Below are positions 20,471 through 34,504 of a stretch of DNA of 64,000 nucleotides, piece after piece. The stretch covers positions 261,001 to 325,000 of the forward strand of contig JAJOZX010001870.1 in assembly GCA_023014485.1 (NCBI GenBank), written 5' to 3'. The position numbers and the translations under genes were made by a program. This DNA is from Bathynomus jamesi (lineage: Eukaryota; Arthropoda; Malacostraca; Isopoda; Cirolanidae). The first letter of the stretch is position 1. Every line of letters begins with the position of its first letter. The notes under the pieces are model-generated. The model searched no databases. It had not been told where the DNA came from and worked only from the letters and a program-made list of their open reading frames with translations.

Positions 20471-21676
20471 AGATTCAAGTCAGTCAGTCAGATTCAAGTC
20501 AGTGAGTCACATTCAAGTCAGTCAGTTTCAAGTTTCAAGTCAGTTTTGAAGTCAGTTTTGAAGCCCCAAGTCAGCTTTGAAGTTCCAATTCAATTTTAAT
20601 GTCCCAAGTCAGTTTTGAAGTTCCAATTCAATTTTAATGTCCCAAGTCAGTTTTGAAGTCCCAAGTCATTTCAATGCAGTCAATTGAATTCAACTTTTTT
20701 TGTTGTTGTTTAGGAGAATTTTCTTTAAGAGAATTTACTTTAAGAGAATTTACTTTAAGAAAATGCAATTTAAAAATTTAATTCAACCTTTTTTTTGTTG
20801 TAAAAGAAAATTAAATTCAACCTGAATTGACCGATTTGCGTCTTTAGTTTAACCTTTTTTTTTTGTAAGAAGGAAATTGGCCGATTTTTCTTTTGTTTTC
20901 ATGTCATTGTTGCGTATATAAATATATAGGTAAAATGACATATTTTATTTGCAACCAAAACCGTTTTTACAATTGTTTGTAACGAATTTTATAATTATTA
21001 TGATTATAGGATGACAATAATAGTGTAATAATTAATCAATCATGTCAATGACTTCCTTTTTAAATTACTATGCTGAGGAACATGCCATCCCTCCGTTTTG
21101 TTTGAACTCTTTTAATTTTTGTTCTAAGTAGTGTGACAAGCAATTTTTTTTTAAAAGAACAAAGAGCTCACGAAAAGACGTATTGTCAATTTCAAACATA
21201 TACCCCTGGCATAGTCACTCAATTCCCCCGAATGTAGTACTCCAAACTTTGTTGGTACTATGGAACATAACCTCAATTTAGGTTAAGTGGGTTTTTTTAT
21301 TTTTAAGAATATTACATATTTAGTTCATTATAGTTTATAATTCATTTCTATTTTCAATTTTTATATTTTTTTTTATTCGATTAATACTGAGTAATGGTCG
21401 TAGTTGAATTTAATTAATTGCGTGTCGAAATTCAATTTTAATACCGGGAGATTTACATTCATTAATTGTAAGTTCTTCTAAGTGCGTTTTGTTTATTACC
21501 TTAATACGTGTAACTCATTTAATTAAATACTTATATACTACCTTGAACTTAAAGGAGTTTATAATAACAATAAAAATAATAATAATAATAATTGACTCAA
21601 ACATAAAAGATTCTATAACCCTACTCTCAATTTAAATTATTATATAACTTTGTTGAATCAAAAACCTCCCGAATCC

Positions 21677-21718
<42 letters not shown>

Positions 21719-21954
21719 CACGTATGCACACTATATATACTATGTATACACAAACCTTATTCTAAAATCATTGGATATCACAATAAACTCTTTCATTGCG
21801 TGTAAGTGCTAACTATGCTATTTAATCTTAATCATTTTGCTTACTATATATAAAATTTTGCTCATGTATCTATTAAGTTATTTTAACCAAAGCTACTCTG
21901 TTCCTTAAAGTATATACATATATAGATTATATACATATATATATATATGTATAC

Positions 21955-22002
<48 letters not shown>

Positions 22003-22671
22003 CCTAATCCACCAATGACCACTAATGATCCAGTTCTTCACGGGATGAACCAATTACTCTCATAATCCACATACTCAATACTCATGTTCTACGTACATAT
22101 ATATATATATATACGTATGCGCATTTACGTATAACTTCAACAATAAATCCCTTTTCCCCATCTGGACATATCACCAACCACACTACACTCTGTATCTAAT
22201 AAAAACAAATACACATTTGACCACAGGTCTATACATCATCCATTACCTAATTCGATTTTTACCTACAATAATCAATAAAACTAGTTTATACATTGTACGA
22301 TCATGGTAATTTTGAAAATTCTTGAACTTTGAAATTTATATTTTTCCTTTTTACCCACTGTTTATTATGTATGTAATATTTCCCACAGAAAATAAATTTT
22401 TGTTAAAAATTAAACACAAAATTTTTGTTGAAAATTTAAAACTATCATTGATTGTTTAAATTAAAGGGTTGTCTAAAATTAGATTTGATTTTCTAATTAC
22501 TGTGCATTGTAACTTAACCAGCCCGACTTATGCTGTTTATATAAATTTGTAATTATAGAAACCATAGTCAACATCTAGTTTGAATTAGTTGGGATTTTAT
22601 ATTAATTGTATTGTATTGTATTAATTGTACTATATTATTGTATTAATTAATACGATTTTAAAAGGGAGCAC

Positions 22672-24331
22672 TGTAAAAATGAACAATGAACAATTCCTAT
22701 ACAATCATTATATGGATTCATTGTCTTCATGCAGTACTTATGGTTGTATGGTTTTTGTTTGAATGTTCATTTTTAAATAAGAAACCAAAATCGCCTAAGC
22801 GAGTTTTGGATAGAATTTCGATTTGTACTTTATTCATTACTGTATTTCTCTAATTCATCTTTTCTAATAATGACTTATAATGTACATATGACAATGTGAA
22901 TAACTATGACGTCATAAAATAACTTAAACTTCTTTCACGGTTTCTATACCTTCAACACTGAATCACGTGTTTAGTATTTGGACATCTTCCGTATTCAATG
23001 TATTGTAAATTCTTGACCATTATCCTATATCAATTTTATTAAATATTAATTTTTACTTCTCTCAGTCTACGAAATGATAAGAAACTTTATGCCTCGGTAC
23101 CTCTTCGTTCAAAATCGCGCAAATACGTTTGCATGTATTATTTTTTTATTATTTTTTTAATTATTTTTTTAAGTGCATTCACCCCTCGCAAGATATTCAT
23201 AAAAGCTTATGCAAGTGTACGCAATTCGCTAATCACAGCATAACTCGAACATCTGAAAACGAAAGACCTCCAGTCCTTCTGATTTCAGATTTATAACTTA
23301 TAGTCATGTGTGTCATGTTCTGTATAAATCATCTCGTATGTGCCCATGTACTTTGTGTTGTACTAATAACCTTATATATTAACCATATATAAATATAAAA
23401 ACTGTAAGAATTGTAAACGACGTAAAGTACTTTAATGAAACTTTAATTAAACGATCATAATTTAATATATAATGTAGTGATGTACTTTAATGAAACTGTA
23501 ATTAATGATAATAACTTGTAATGTACTTAAAATGGAAGTGTAATTAAACGATACTAAGTGAATATGAATTAATTGGTAATTGTAATCGTAATTGTAATGA
23601 ACCAAAATTACAACGTACTCAATGGTATACTTAGATTGTACTTATGTACTACTATGAAAATATATCGCCTTCAGAAATGAATACTCGGCGAAAAATACGA
23701 TTAGTTTTTATTTTTATTTTTTAATTTTTATGTGGAATCTTCCAAACATCTGATCATGTGTTTAAAAGAAGGGGGGGTGGAACTTAACATTCAAACTGCA
23801 TTCCCCCAAAATTTAGATTATATGTATAAAGCATGTAATTGTAAAAGTCACTTCACGTCATTACTTCACTTCGATCACTTCGATTAACACTCCCTTGTTA
23901 GCAGCCTCGCTGCGAGAAGGGGGCAGAGGCCCCTTGCCTCCTTAAATTTTTAGATTCCGGCCTGAGCCATGGTCGAAAGAGGTCGAACCTCTACCCCTGT
24001 AAATTCAGAGCACTACCTGTACATTTTTAGAAGTAAATTACAGTGAGAGAAACTTTTTATTCTTCTGCTTCGAGTTGGGCTCTCTTCCGAGAACATAGTA
24101 AATAGAGAAAATAGTCCCCGATAAGTTATTAAAAGAAAATCGGCGAACCGTCAGAGAAAGTATCAGAGTATTATAGAAAGAGAAGAATTAACAACTGTCG
24201 ACCCTATAGCGAGAGAAAGAAATTAGAATATTATAGAAGAAAAGTATCGCGAGAAAATATCCGTTGCTGCGTCCCAACCAGAACCCCCGTCGATTCGAAC
24301 CACCCCATGGCCATAGACGGAGGGGTTAACA
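22672..24331 (+). repeat. LTR 2 (mosaic)
   Basis: TGTAAAAATGAAC...GGGGTTAACA, 1,660 bp, preceded by AAAAGGGAGCAC. The first about 350 bp keep variants of LTR 1 (TAATAATGAC, GTATTCAATG), while the remainder matches LTRs 3-5 (GGTGGAACTTAACATTC near 23775), so it looks recombinant between outer and inner types. Confidence 0.88.
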
Positions 24332-26767
24332 ATGTGGCGAACCTGCCAGGATCTTAACAACTGGCGACCTCTGCATCCAGGATTCTTCCACTCTTCCAGA
24401 CGCTGGAACTAGAACCAACACCCAGTTGACCGGCGTGTCACGACATCCAGTTCGTCACATTCACCCTTGAATCGGTGTGTAACGACTCCAAGTTATCCAC
24501 GTCTCGTTTCATCCAACAACAAGTAGCCAGTAAGACGTCTTCAGGACACGTCTCTAAGGATTTCACCGTAGAAATTTTGTTAAGTACAGAGTTTGTTTTT
24601 CTTTAAGTAATTTGTAAACAGTTGAGAAGACAGCATTATTAACAGTTAACTAGTATTAAGTCAGAATTTACAAGAAACACAGTGAACATTCCAGACACCA
24701 GTGATACATTTTTTTTATTGAAACAGTTATTTTCACGGAAGTTAATTTTCGCAGAAGTTAATTTTCGCAGAAGTTAATTTTCGCAGAAGTTAATTCTCGC
24801 AGAAGTTAATCGTCACTTAAGTTATTTGTCACAGAAGTTAATTGTCACAGAAGTTAATTGTCACAGAAGTTAATTGTCACAGATTAATTTTCAGTTATTT
24901 TCACTATTTTAGTTAGTATAGAATGTTTTATTTTATGTACCAAACATTCGAGTGAAATGTGTTTACATTTCGTATTTTTGTACACAATTTTTTTTCAAAT
25001 TATTGAATTGAATTGTCTTGCAAATTAAGTTTATAGAGAGTTTATAGTTGTAAAGCTATAGAGATACTTGAAGCAGTTTCAAGTTCCAGTTTCATTTGTC
25101 AGTTTTAGTCGGTTGCATTAAGAGGGACAACCGCCCCAGAGAATTATATACTTGATAGCAGTTCAAGTAAGTCGGTTGCACCAAGAAGGACAACCAAACC
25201 CAGAGAATAATAGACTCTCACTTGATAGCAGTTCAAGTGCAGTCATTTTCAGTTTTCAGACAGTTTCAGTTGGTTGTAACCAAGAGGGACAACCAAACCC
25301 CAGAGATTAATAGTGTTGATAGCAGTTCAAGTGCAAGTCAGTTTCAGTTTCAGTAAATTCGACTGATAGCAGTTCAGTGCAGTCCATTTCAGTTAATTTA
25401 TGTTATTTGGTTGCTTCAAAGAGTGACAACCAAACCCAGAGAATAATAGACTCCACTTGATAGCAGTTCGAGTGTAGTCAATTTCAGTTTTCAGTCAGTT
25501 CAATTCAGTAGGTTGCATCCAGAGGGAAAACCGCCCCAAAGATTTGTAGAAATACTTGATAGCAGTTCGAGTCAATTCAAGTCGTTTCAAGTCTCAGTCA
25601 GATTCAAGTCAGTCAGTCACATTCAAGACAGTCAGTTTCAAGTTTCAAGTCAGTTTTGAAGTTAGTTTTGAAGTCCTAAGCCAGTTTTGAAGTCCCAATT
25701 CAATTTTAAAATCCCAGGTCAGTTTTGAAGTCCCAAGTCATTTCAATGCAGTCAATTGATTTCAACTTTTTTTTTGTTGTTTAAGAAAGTTTACTTTAAG
25801 AGAATTTATTTTAAGAAAATGTAATTTAAAAATTTAATTCAACCTTTTTTTTTGTTGTAAAAGAAAATTAAATTCAACCTGAATTGACCGATTTGCGTCT
25901 TTAGTTTAACCTTTTTTTTTGTAAGAAGGAAATTGACCGATTTGTCTTTTGTTTTCATTTCATTATTGCATATATAAATATAGGTAAAGTGACATATTTT
26001 ATTGTTTGCTACCAAAACCGTTTTTATAATTGTTTTTAACGAGTTTTATAATTATTATAATTATATGATGACAGTAATAGTGTAGTAATTAATCAATCAT
26101 GTCAATGACTTCCTTTTTAAATTACTATGCTGAGGAACATGCCATCCCTCCGTTTTGTTTGAACTCTTTTAATTTTTGTTCTAAGTACTGTGACAAGGAA
26201 TCTTTTTTTTTTTAAAGAGCAAAGTGCTCACGAAAATACGTATTGTCAATTTCAGACATATACCCCATGCTTAGTCACTCAATTCCCCCGAATGTAGTAC
26301 TCCAAACTTTGTTGGTACTATGGAACATAACCTCAATTTAGGTTAAGTGGTTTTTTTTTATTTTTAAGAATATTATATGTTTAGTTCATTATAGTTTATA
26401 ATTTATTTCTATTTTCAATTTTTATATTTTTTATTTTTTTTTATTCGATTAATACTGAGTAATTGTCGTAATCGAATTTAATTAATTGCGTGTCGAAATT
26501 CAATTTTAATACCGTGAGAATTACTTTCATTAATTGTAAGTTCTTCTAAATGCGTTTTGTTTATTACATTAATACGTGTAACTGATTTAATTAAATACTT
26601 ATATACTACCTTGAACTTAAAGGATTTTATAATAATAATAATAATAATCATAATAATAATAATAATAATAATAATAATTGACTTAAACTTAAAAGATTCT
26701 ATAAACCTGCTCTCAATTTAAATTATTATATAACTTTGTTAATTCAAAATCCTCCCGAATCCTTACA

Positions 26768-26817
<50 letters not shown>

Positions 26818-27774
26818 ATGCACACTATATATACTATGTATACACAAACATTATTCTAAATTCATTGGATATCACAATAAACTATTTCATTGCGTGTAAG
26901 TGCTAACTGTGCTATTTAATCTTAATCATTTTGCTTACTATATATAAAATTTTGCTCATGTATCTATTAAGTTATTTTAACCAAAGCAACTCTGTTCCTT
27001 AAAGTATATACATATATAGATTTATATATTTATATAATATATATATATATTAATATATATATATATATATATATAGTGTGTGTGTGTATATATAATTATA
27101 TATACAGATATAATCCTAATCCACCAATGACCACTAATGATCCAGTTCTTCACGGGATGAACCAATTACTCTCATAATTCACATACTCAATACTCATGTT
27201 CTACGTACACATACGTATGCGCATTTACGTATAACTTCAACAATAAATCCCTTTTCCCCATTTGGACATATCACCAACCACTACACTCTGTATCTAATAA
27301 AAACAAGTACACATTTGACCACAGGTCTATATATCATCCATTACCTAATTCGATTTTTACCTACAATAATCAATAAAACTAGTTTATACATTGTACGATC
27401 ATGGTCATTTTGAAAATTCTTAAACTTTAAAATTTATATTTTTCCTTTTTACCCACTGTTCATTATGCATGTAATTTTTCCCGCAGAAAATAAATTTTGT
27501 TAAAAATTAAACTTAAAATTTTGTTGAAAATTTTAAAACTATCATTGATTGTTTAAATTGAAGGGTTGTCTAAAATTAGATTTGATTTTCTAATTACTGT
27601 GCATTGTAACTTAACCAGCCCGACTTATGCTGTTTATATAAATTTGTAATTATAGAAACCATAGTCATCATCTAGTTTGAGTTAGTTGGGATTTTATATT
27701 AACTGTATTGTATTGTATTGTATTAATTGTATTATATTATTGTATTAATTAATACCATTTTAAAAGGGGAGCAC
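24332..27774 (+). repeat. Internal region 2 (inner type)
   Basis: Same order as internal region 1: primer binding site, 16-bp minisatellite (24733-24885), hairpin block (25110-25600), CAAGTCAGT repeats, (AAT)n near 26630-26680, (CA)n 26764-26815, (TA)n near 27040-27075 and purine tract. It lacks the 20-odd bp AATATTACTGTACCTTCG segment. No coding sequence is supported. Confidence 0.85.
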
Positions 27775-29428
27775 TGTAAAAATGAACAATGAACAATTCC
27801 TATACAATCATTATATGGATTCACTGTCTTATGCAGTACTTATGTTTGTATGGTTTTGTTTGAATGTTCATTTTTACATGAGAAACCAAAATTGCCTAAG
27901 CGAGTTTTGGATAGAATTTCGATTTGTACTTCTTTATTCATTACTGTATTTCTCTAATTCATCTTTTCTTATGATGACTTATACTGTACATATGACATAA
28001 TGTGAATAACTATGACGTCAAAAATAACTTAAACTTCCTTCACGGTTTCCATATCTTGAACACTGAATCACGTGTTTAGTATTTGGACATCTTCCGTATG
28101 CAATGTATTGTAAATTCTTGACCATTATCCTATATCAATTTTATTAAATATTAATTTTTACTTCTCTCAGTCTACGAAATGGTACGAAACTTTATGCCTC
28201 GGTACCTCTTCGTTCAAAATCGCGCAAATACGTTTGCATGTATATTTTTTATTATTTTTTTATTATTTTTTTAAGTGCGTTCACCCCTCGCAAGATGTTC
28301 ATAAAAGATTATGCAATTGTACGCAATTCGCTAATCACAGCATAACTCGAACATCTGAAAACGAAAGACCTCCAGTCCTTCTGATTTCAGATTTATAACG
28401 TATAGTCATGTGTGTCATGTTCTGTATAAATCATCTCGTATGTGCCCATGTACTTTGTGTTGTACTAATAACCTTATATATTAACCATATATAAATATAA
28501 AAACACTGTAAGAATTATAAACGACGTAAAGTACTTTAATGAAACTTTAATTAAACGATCATAATTAATATAATGTAGTGATGTACTTTAATGAAACTGT
28601 AATTAATGATAATAACTTGTAATGTACTTAAAATGGAAGTGTAATTAAACGATACTAAGTGAATATGAATTAATTGGTAATTGTAATCGTAATTGTAATG
28701 AACCAAAATTACAACGTACTCAATGGTATACTTAGATTGTACTTATGTACTACTATGAAAATATATCGCCTTCAGAAATGAATACTCGGCGAAAAATACG
28801 ATTAGTTTTTATTTTTATTTTTAATTTTTATGTGGAATCTTCCAAACATCTGATCATGTGTTTAAAGAAGGGGGGGTGGAACTTAACATTCAAACTGCAT
28901 TCCCCCAAAATTTAGATTATATGTATAAAGCATGTAATTGTAAAAGTCACTTCACGTCATTACTTCACTTCGATCACTTCGATTAACACTCCCTTGTTAG
29001 CAGCCTCGCTGCGAGAAGGGGGCAGAGGCCCCTTGCCTCCTTAAATTTTTAGATTCCGGCCTGAGCCATGGTCGAAAGAGGTCGAACCTCTACCCCTGTA
29101 AATTCAGAGCACTACCTGTACATTTTAGAAGTAAATTACAGTGAGGAGAAAACTTTTTATTCTTCTGCTTCGAGTTGGGCTCTCTCCGAGAACATAGTAA
29201 ATAGAGAAAATAGTCCCCGATAAGTTATTAAAAGAAAATCGGCGAACCGTCAGAGAAAGTATCAGAGTATTATAGAAAGAGAAGAATTAACAACTGTCGA
29301 CCCTATAGCGAGAGAAAGAAATTAGAATATTATAGAAGAAAAGTATCGCGAGAAAATATCCGTTGCTGCGTCCCAACCAGAACCCCCGTCGATTCGAACC
29401 ACCCATGGCCATAGACGGAGGGTTAACA
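27775..29428 (+). repeat. LTR 3
   Basis: TGTAAAAATGAAC...GGTTAACA, preceded by AAAAGGGGAGCAC. Nearly identical to LTRs 4 and 5. An ATG within the first ten bases opens a 72-codon reading (27782-28000) that is simply conserved with the LTR. Confidence 0.88.
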
Positions 29429-31849
29429 ATGTGGCGAACCTGCCAGGATCTTAACAACTGGCGACCTCTGCATCCAGGATTCTTCCACTCTTCCAGACGC
29501 TGGAACTAGAACCAACACCCAGTTGACCGGCGTGTCACGACATCCAGTTCGTCACATTCACCTTGAATCGGTGTGTAACGACTCCAAGTTATCCACGTCT
29601 CGTTTCATCCAACAACAAGTAGCCAGTAAGACGTCTTCAGGACACGTCTCTAAGGATTTCACCGTAGAAATTTTGTTAAGTACAGAGTTTGTTTTTACTT
29701 TAAGTAATTTGTAAACAGTTGAGAAGACAGCATTATTAACAGTTAACTAGTATTAAGTCAGAATTTACAAGAAACACAGTGAACATTCCAGACACCAGTG
29801 ATACATTTTTTTTATTGAAACAGTTATTTTCACGGAAGTTAATTTTCGCAGAAGTTAATTTTCGCAGAAGTTAATTTTCGCAGAAGTTAATCGTCACTTA
29901 AGTTTTTGTCACAGAAGTTAATTGTCACAGAAGTTAATTGTCACAGAAGTTAATTGTCACAGAGTTAATTTTCAGTTATTTTCACTATTTTAGTTAGTAT
30001 AGAATGATTTTATTTTATGTACCAAACATTCGAGTGAAATGTGTTTACATTTCGTATTTTTGTACACAATTTTTTTTTCAAATTATTGAATTGAATTGTC
30101 TTGCAAATTAAGTTTATAGAGAGTTTATAGTTGTAAAGCTATAGAGATACTTGAAGCAGTTTCAAGTTCCAGTTTCATTTGTCAGTTTTAGTCGGTTGCA
30201 TTAAGAGGGACAACCGCCCAGAGAATATATACTGATAGCAGTTCAAGTAAGTCGGTTGCACCAAGAGGGACAACCAAACCCAGAGAATAATAGACTCTCA
30301 CTTGATAGCAGTTCAAGTGCAGTCATTTTCAGTTTTCAGACAGTTTCAGTTGGTTGTAACCAAGAGGGACAACCAAAACCCCAGAGATTAATAGTGTTCA
30401 CTTGATAGCAGTTCAAGTGCAAGTCAGTTTCAGTTCAGTAAATTCGACTGATAGCAGTTCAGTGCAGTCCATTTCAGTTAATTTATGTTATTGGTTGCTT
30501 CAAAGAGTGACAACCAAACCCAGAGAATAATAGACTCCACTTGATAGCAGTTCGAGTGTAGTCAATTTCAGTTTTCAGTCAGTTCAATTCAGTAGTTTGC
30601 ATCCAGAGGGAAAACCGCCCCAAAGATTTGTAGAAATACTTGATAGCAGTTCGAGTCAATTCAAGTCGTTTCAAGTCTCAGTCAGATTCAAGTCAGTCAG
30701 TCACATTCAAGACAGTCAGTTTCAAGTTTCAAGTCAGTTTTGAAGTTAGTTTTGAAGTCCTAAGCCAGTTTTGAAGTCCAATTCAATCAATTTTAAAATC
30801 CCAGGTCAGTTTTGAAGTCCCAAGTCATTTCAATGCAGTCAATTGATTTCAACTTTTTTTTTTGTTGTTTAAGAAAGTTTACTTTAAGAGAATTTATTTT
30901 AAGAAAATGTAATTTAAAAATTTAATTCAACCTTTTTTTTTGTTGTAAAAGAAAATTAAATTCAACCTGAATTGACCGATTTGCGTCTTTAGTTTAACCT
31001 TTTTTTTTTTGTAAGAAGGAAATTGACCGATTTGTCTTTTGTTTTCATTTCATTATTGCATATATAAATATATAGGTAAAGTGACATATTTTATTGTTTG
31101 CTACCAAAACCGTTTTTATAATTGTTTTTAACGAGTTTTATAATTATTATAATTATATGATGACAGTAATAGTGTAGTAATTAATCAATCATGTCAATGA
31201 CTTCCTTTTTAAATTACTATGCTGAGGAACATGCCATCCCTCCGTTTTGTTTGAACTCTTTTAATTTTTGTTCTAAGTACTGTGACAAGGAATCTTTTTT
31301 TTTTTAAAGAGCAAAGTGCTCACGAAAATACGTATTGTCAATTTCAGACATATACCCCATGCTTAGTCACTCAATTCCCCCGAATGTAGTACTCCAAACT
31401 TTGTTGGTACTATGGAACATAACCTCAATTTAGGTTAAGTGGTTTTTTTTTATTTTTAAGAATATTATATGTTTAGTTCATTATAGTTTATAATTTATTT
31501 CTATTTTCAATTTTTTATATTTTTTTTTTTTTATTCGATTAATACTGAGTAATTGTCGTAATCGAATTTAATTAATTGCGTGTCGAAATTCAATTTTAAT
31601 ACCGTGAGAATTACTTCATTAATTGTAAGTTCTTCTAAATGCGTTTTGTTTATTACATTAATACGTGTAACTGATTTAATTAAATACTTATATACTACCT
31701 TGAACTTAAAGGATTTTATAATAATAATAATAATAATCATAATAATAATAATAATAATAATAATAATTGACTTAAACTTAAAAGATTCTATAAACCTGCT
31801 CTCAATTTAAATTATTATATAACTTTGTTAATTAAAATCTCCCGAATCC

Positions 31850-31903
<54 letters not shown>

Positions 31904-32118
31904 ATGCACACTATATATATACTATGTATACACAAACATTATTCTAAATTCATTGGATATCACAATAAACTATTTCATTGCGTGTAAGTGCTAACTGTGC
32001 TATTTAATCTTAATCATTTTGCTTACTATATATAAAATTTGCTCATGTATCTATTAAGTTATTTTAACCAAAGCAACTCTGTTCCTTAAAGTATACATAT
32101 ATAGATTTATATATATAT

Positions 32119-32161
<43 letters not shown>

Positions 32162-32851
32162 GTGTGTGTGTGTATATATAATTATATATACAGATATAAT
32201 CCTAATCCACCAATGACCACTAATGATCCAGTTCTCACGGATGAACCAATTACTCATAATTCACATACTCAATACTCATGTTCTACGTACACATACGTAT
32301 GCGCATTTACGTTAACTTCAACAATAAATCCCTTTCCCCATTTGGACATATCACCAACCACTACACTCTGTATCTAATAAAAACAAGTACACATTTGACC
32401 ACAGGTCTATATATCATCCATTACCTAATTCGATTTTACACTACAATAATCAATAAAACTAGTTTATACATTGTACGATCATGGTCATTTTGAAAATTCT
32501 TAAACTTTAAAATTTATATTTTTCCTTTTTACCCACTGTTCATTATGCATGTAATTTTTCCCGCAGAAAATAAATTTTTGTTAAAAATTAAACACTTAAT
32601 TTTTGTTGAAAATTTAAAACTATCATTGATTGTTAAATTGAAGGGTTGTCTAAAATTAGATTTGATTTTCTAATTACTGTGCATTGTAACTTAACCAGCC
32701 CGACTTATGCTGTTTATATAAAATTTGTAATTATAGAACCATAGTCATCTTAGTTGAGTTAGTTGGGATTTTATATTAACTGTATTGTATTGTATTGTAT
32801 TAATTGTATTATATTATTGTATTAATTAATACCATTTTAAAAGGGGAGCAC
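29429..32851 (+). repeat. Internal region 3 (inner type)
   Basis: Same composition as internal region 2 (minisatellite 29831-29965, hairpin block 30190-30680, (AAT)n 31720-31767, (CA)n 31853-31900, (TA)n 32108-32160). It carries scattered single-base losses relative to its siblings. No coding sequence is supported. Confidence 0.85.
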
Positions 32852-34504
32852 TGTAAAAATGAACAATGAACAATTCCTATACAATCATTATTGGATTCAC
32901 TGTCTTATGCAGTACTTATGTTTGTATGGTTTTTGTTTGAATGTTCATTTTTACATGAGAAACCAAAATTGCCTAAGCGAGTTTTGGATAGAATTTCGAT
33001 TTGTACTCTTTATTCATTACTGTATTTCTCTAATTCATCTTTTCTTATGATGACTTATACTGTACATATGACATAATGTGAATAACTATGACGTCATAAA
33101 TAACTTAAACTTCCTTCACGGTTTCCATATCTTGAACACTGAATCACGTGTTTAGTATTTGGACATCTTCCGTATGCAATGTATTGTAAATTCTTGACCA
33201 TTATCCTATATCAATTTTATTAAATATTAATTTTTACTTCTCTCAGTCTACGAAATGGTACGAAACTTTATGCCTCGGTACCTGTTCGTTCAAAATCGCG
33301 CAAATACGTTTGCATGTATTATTTTTTTATTATTTTTATTATTTTTTTTAAGTGCGTTCACCCCTCGCAAGATGTTCATAAAAGATTATGCAATTGTACG
33401 CAATCGCTAATCACAGCATAACTCGAACATCTGAAACGAAAGACCTCCAGTCCTTCTGATTTCAGATTTATAACTATAGTCATGTGTGTCATGTTCTGTA
33501 TAAATCATCTCGTATGTGCCCATGTACTTTGTGTTGTACTAATAACCTTATATTAACCATATATAAATATAAAAAACACTGTAAGAATTATAAACGACGT
33601 AAAGTACTTTAATGAAACTTTAATTAAACGATCATAATTAATATATAATGTAGTGATGTACTTTAATGAAACTGTAATTAATGATAATAACTTGTAATGT
33701 ACTTAAAATGGAAGTGTAATTAAACGATACTAAGTGAATATGAATTAATTGGTAATTGTAATCGTAATTGTAATGAACCAAAATTACAACGTACTCAATG
33801 GTATACTTAGATTGTACTTATGTACTACTATGAAAATATATCGCCTTCAGAAATGATACTCGGCGAAAAAACGATTAGTTTTTTATTTTTTATTTTTTAA
33901 TTTTTATGTGGAATCTTCCAAACATCTGATCATGTGTTTAAAAGAAGGGGGGGTGGAACTTAACATTCAAACTGCATTCCCCCAAAATTTAGATTATATG
34001 TATAAAGCATGTAATTGTAAAAGTCACTTAACGTCATTACTTCACTTCGATCACTTCGATTAACACTCCCTGTTAGCAGCCTCGCTGCGAGAAGGGGGCA
34101 GAGGGCCCCTTGCCTCCTTAAATTTTTAGATTCCGCCTGAGCCTGGTCGAAAGAGGTCGAACCTCTACCCCTGTAAATTCAGAGCACTACCTGTACATTT
34201 TTAGAAGTAAATTACAGTGAGAGAAACTTTTTATTCTTCTGCTTCGAGTTGGGCTCTCTTCCGAGAACATAGTAAATAGAGAAAATAGTCCCCGATAAGT
34301 TATTAAAAGAAAATCGGCGAACCGTCAGAGAAAGTATAGAGTATTATAGAAAGAGAAGAATTAACAACTGTCGACCCTATAGCGAGAGAAAGAAATTAGA
34401 ATATTATAGAAGAAAAGTATCGCGAGAAAATATCCGTTGCTGCGTCCCAACCAGAACCCCCGTCGATTCGAACCACCCCATGGCCATAGACGGAGGGGTT
34501 AACA
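32852..34504 (+). repeat. LTR 4
   Basis: TGTAAAAATGAAC...GGTTAACA. Near-identical to LTRs 3 and 5 apart from many one-base deletions, for example near 33403 and 34143. Confidence 0.87.

Larger units (their letters stand above)
19123..22671 (+). repeat. Internal region 1 (non-coding, outer type)
   Basis: Starts with the candidate primer binding site at 19126, then a 16-bp minisatellite (19527-19735), a hairpin-rich about 100-bp repeat block (19970-20470), CAAGTCAGT and TCAGTTTTGAAGTCCCAAG repeats (20450-20690), T-tract DNA, (AAT)n near 21570, (CA)n at 21681-21716 and (TA)n near 21970. It ends in a purine tract. It contains ATAATATTACTGTACCTTCG near 19790, missing from units 2-5. No coding sequence is supported. 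Confidence 0.85.

Noticed and set aside
27782..28000. 72-codon frame at the start of LTR 3 (and matching frames in LTRs 1, 4, 5)
   Set aside because: It repeats because the LTR repeats; frameshifts differ among copies and there is no domain. The ATG is part of the LTR terminus.
32054..32377. Frames encoding poly-Ile/Tyr or Thr-His runs
   Set aside because: They are translations of (TA)n, (CA)n and (AAT)n microsatellites.
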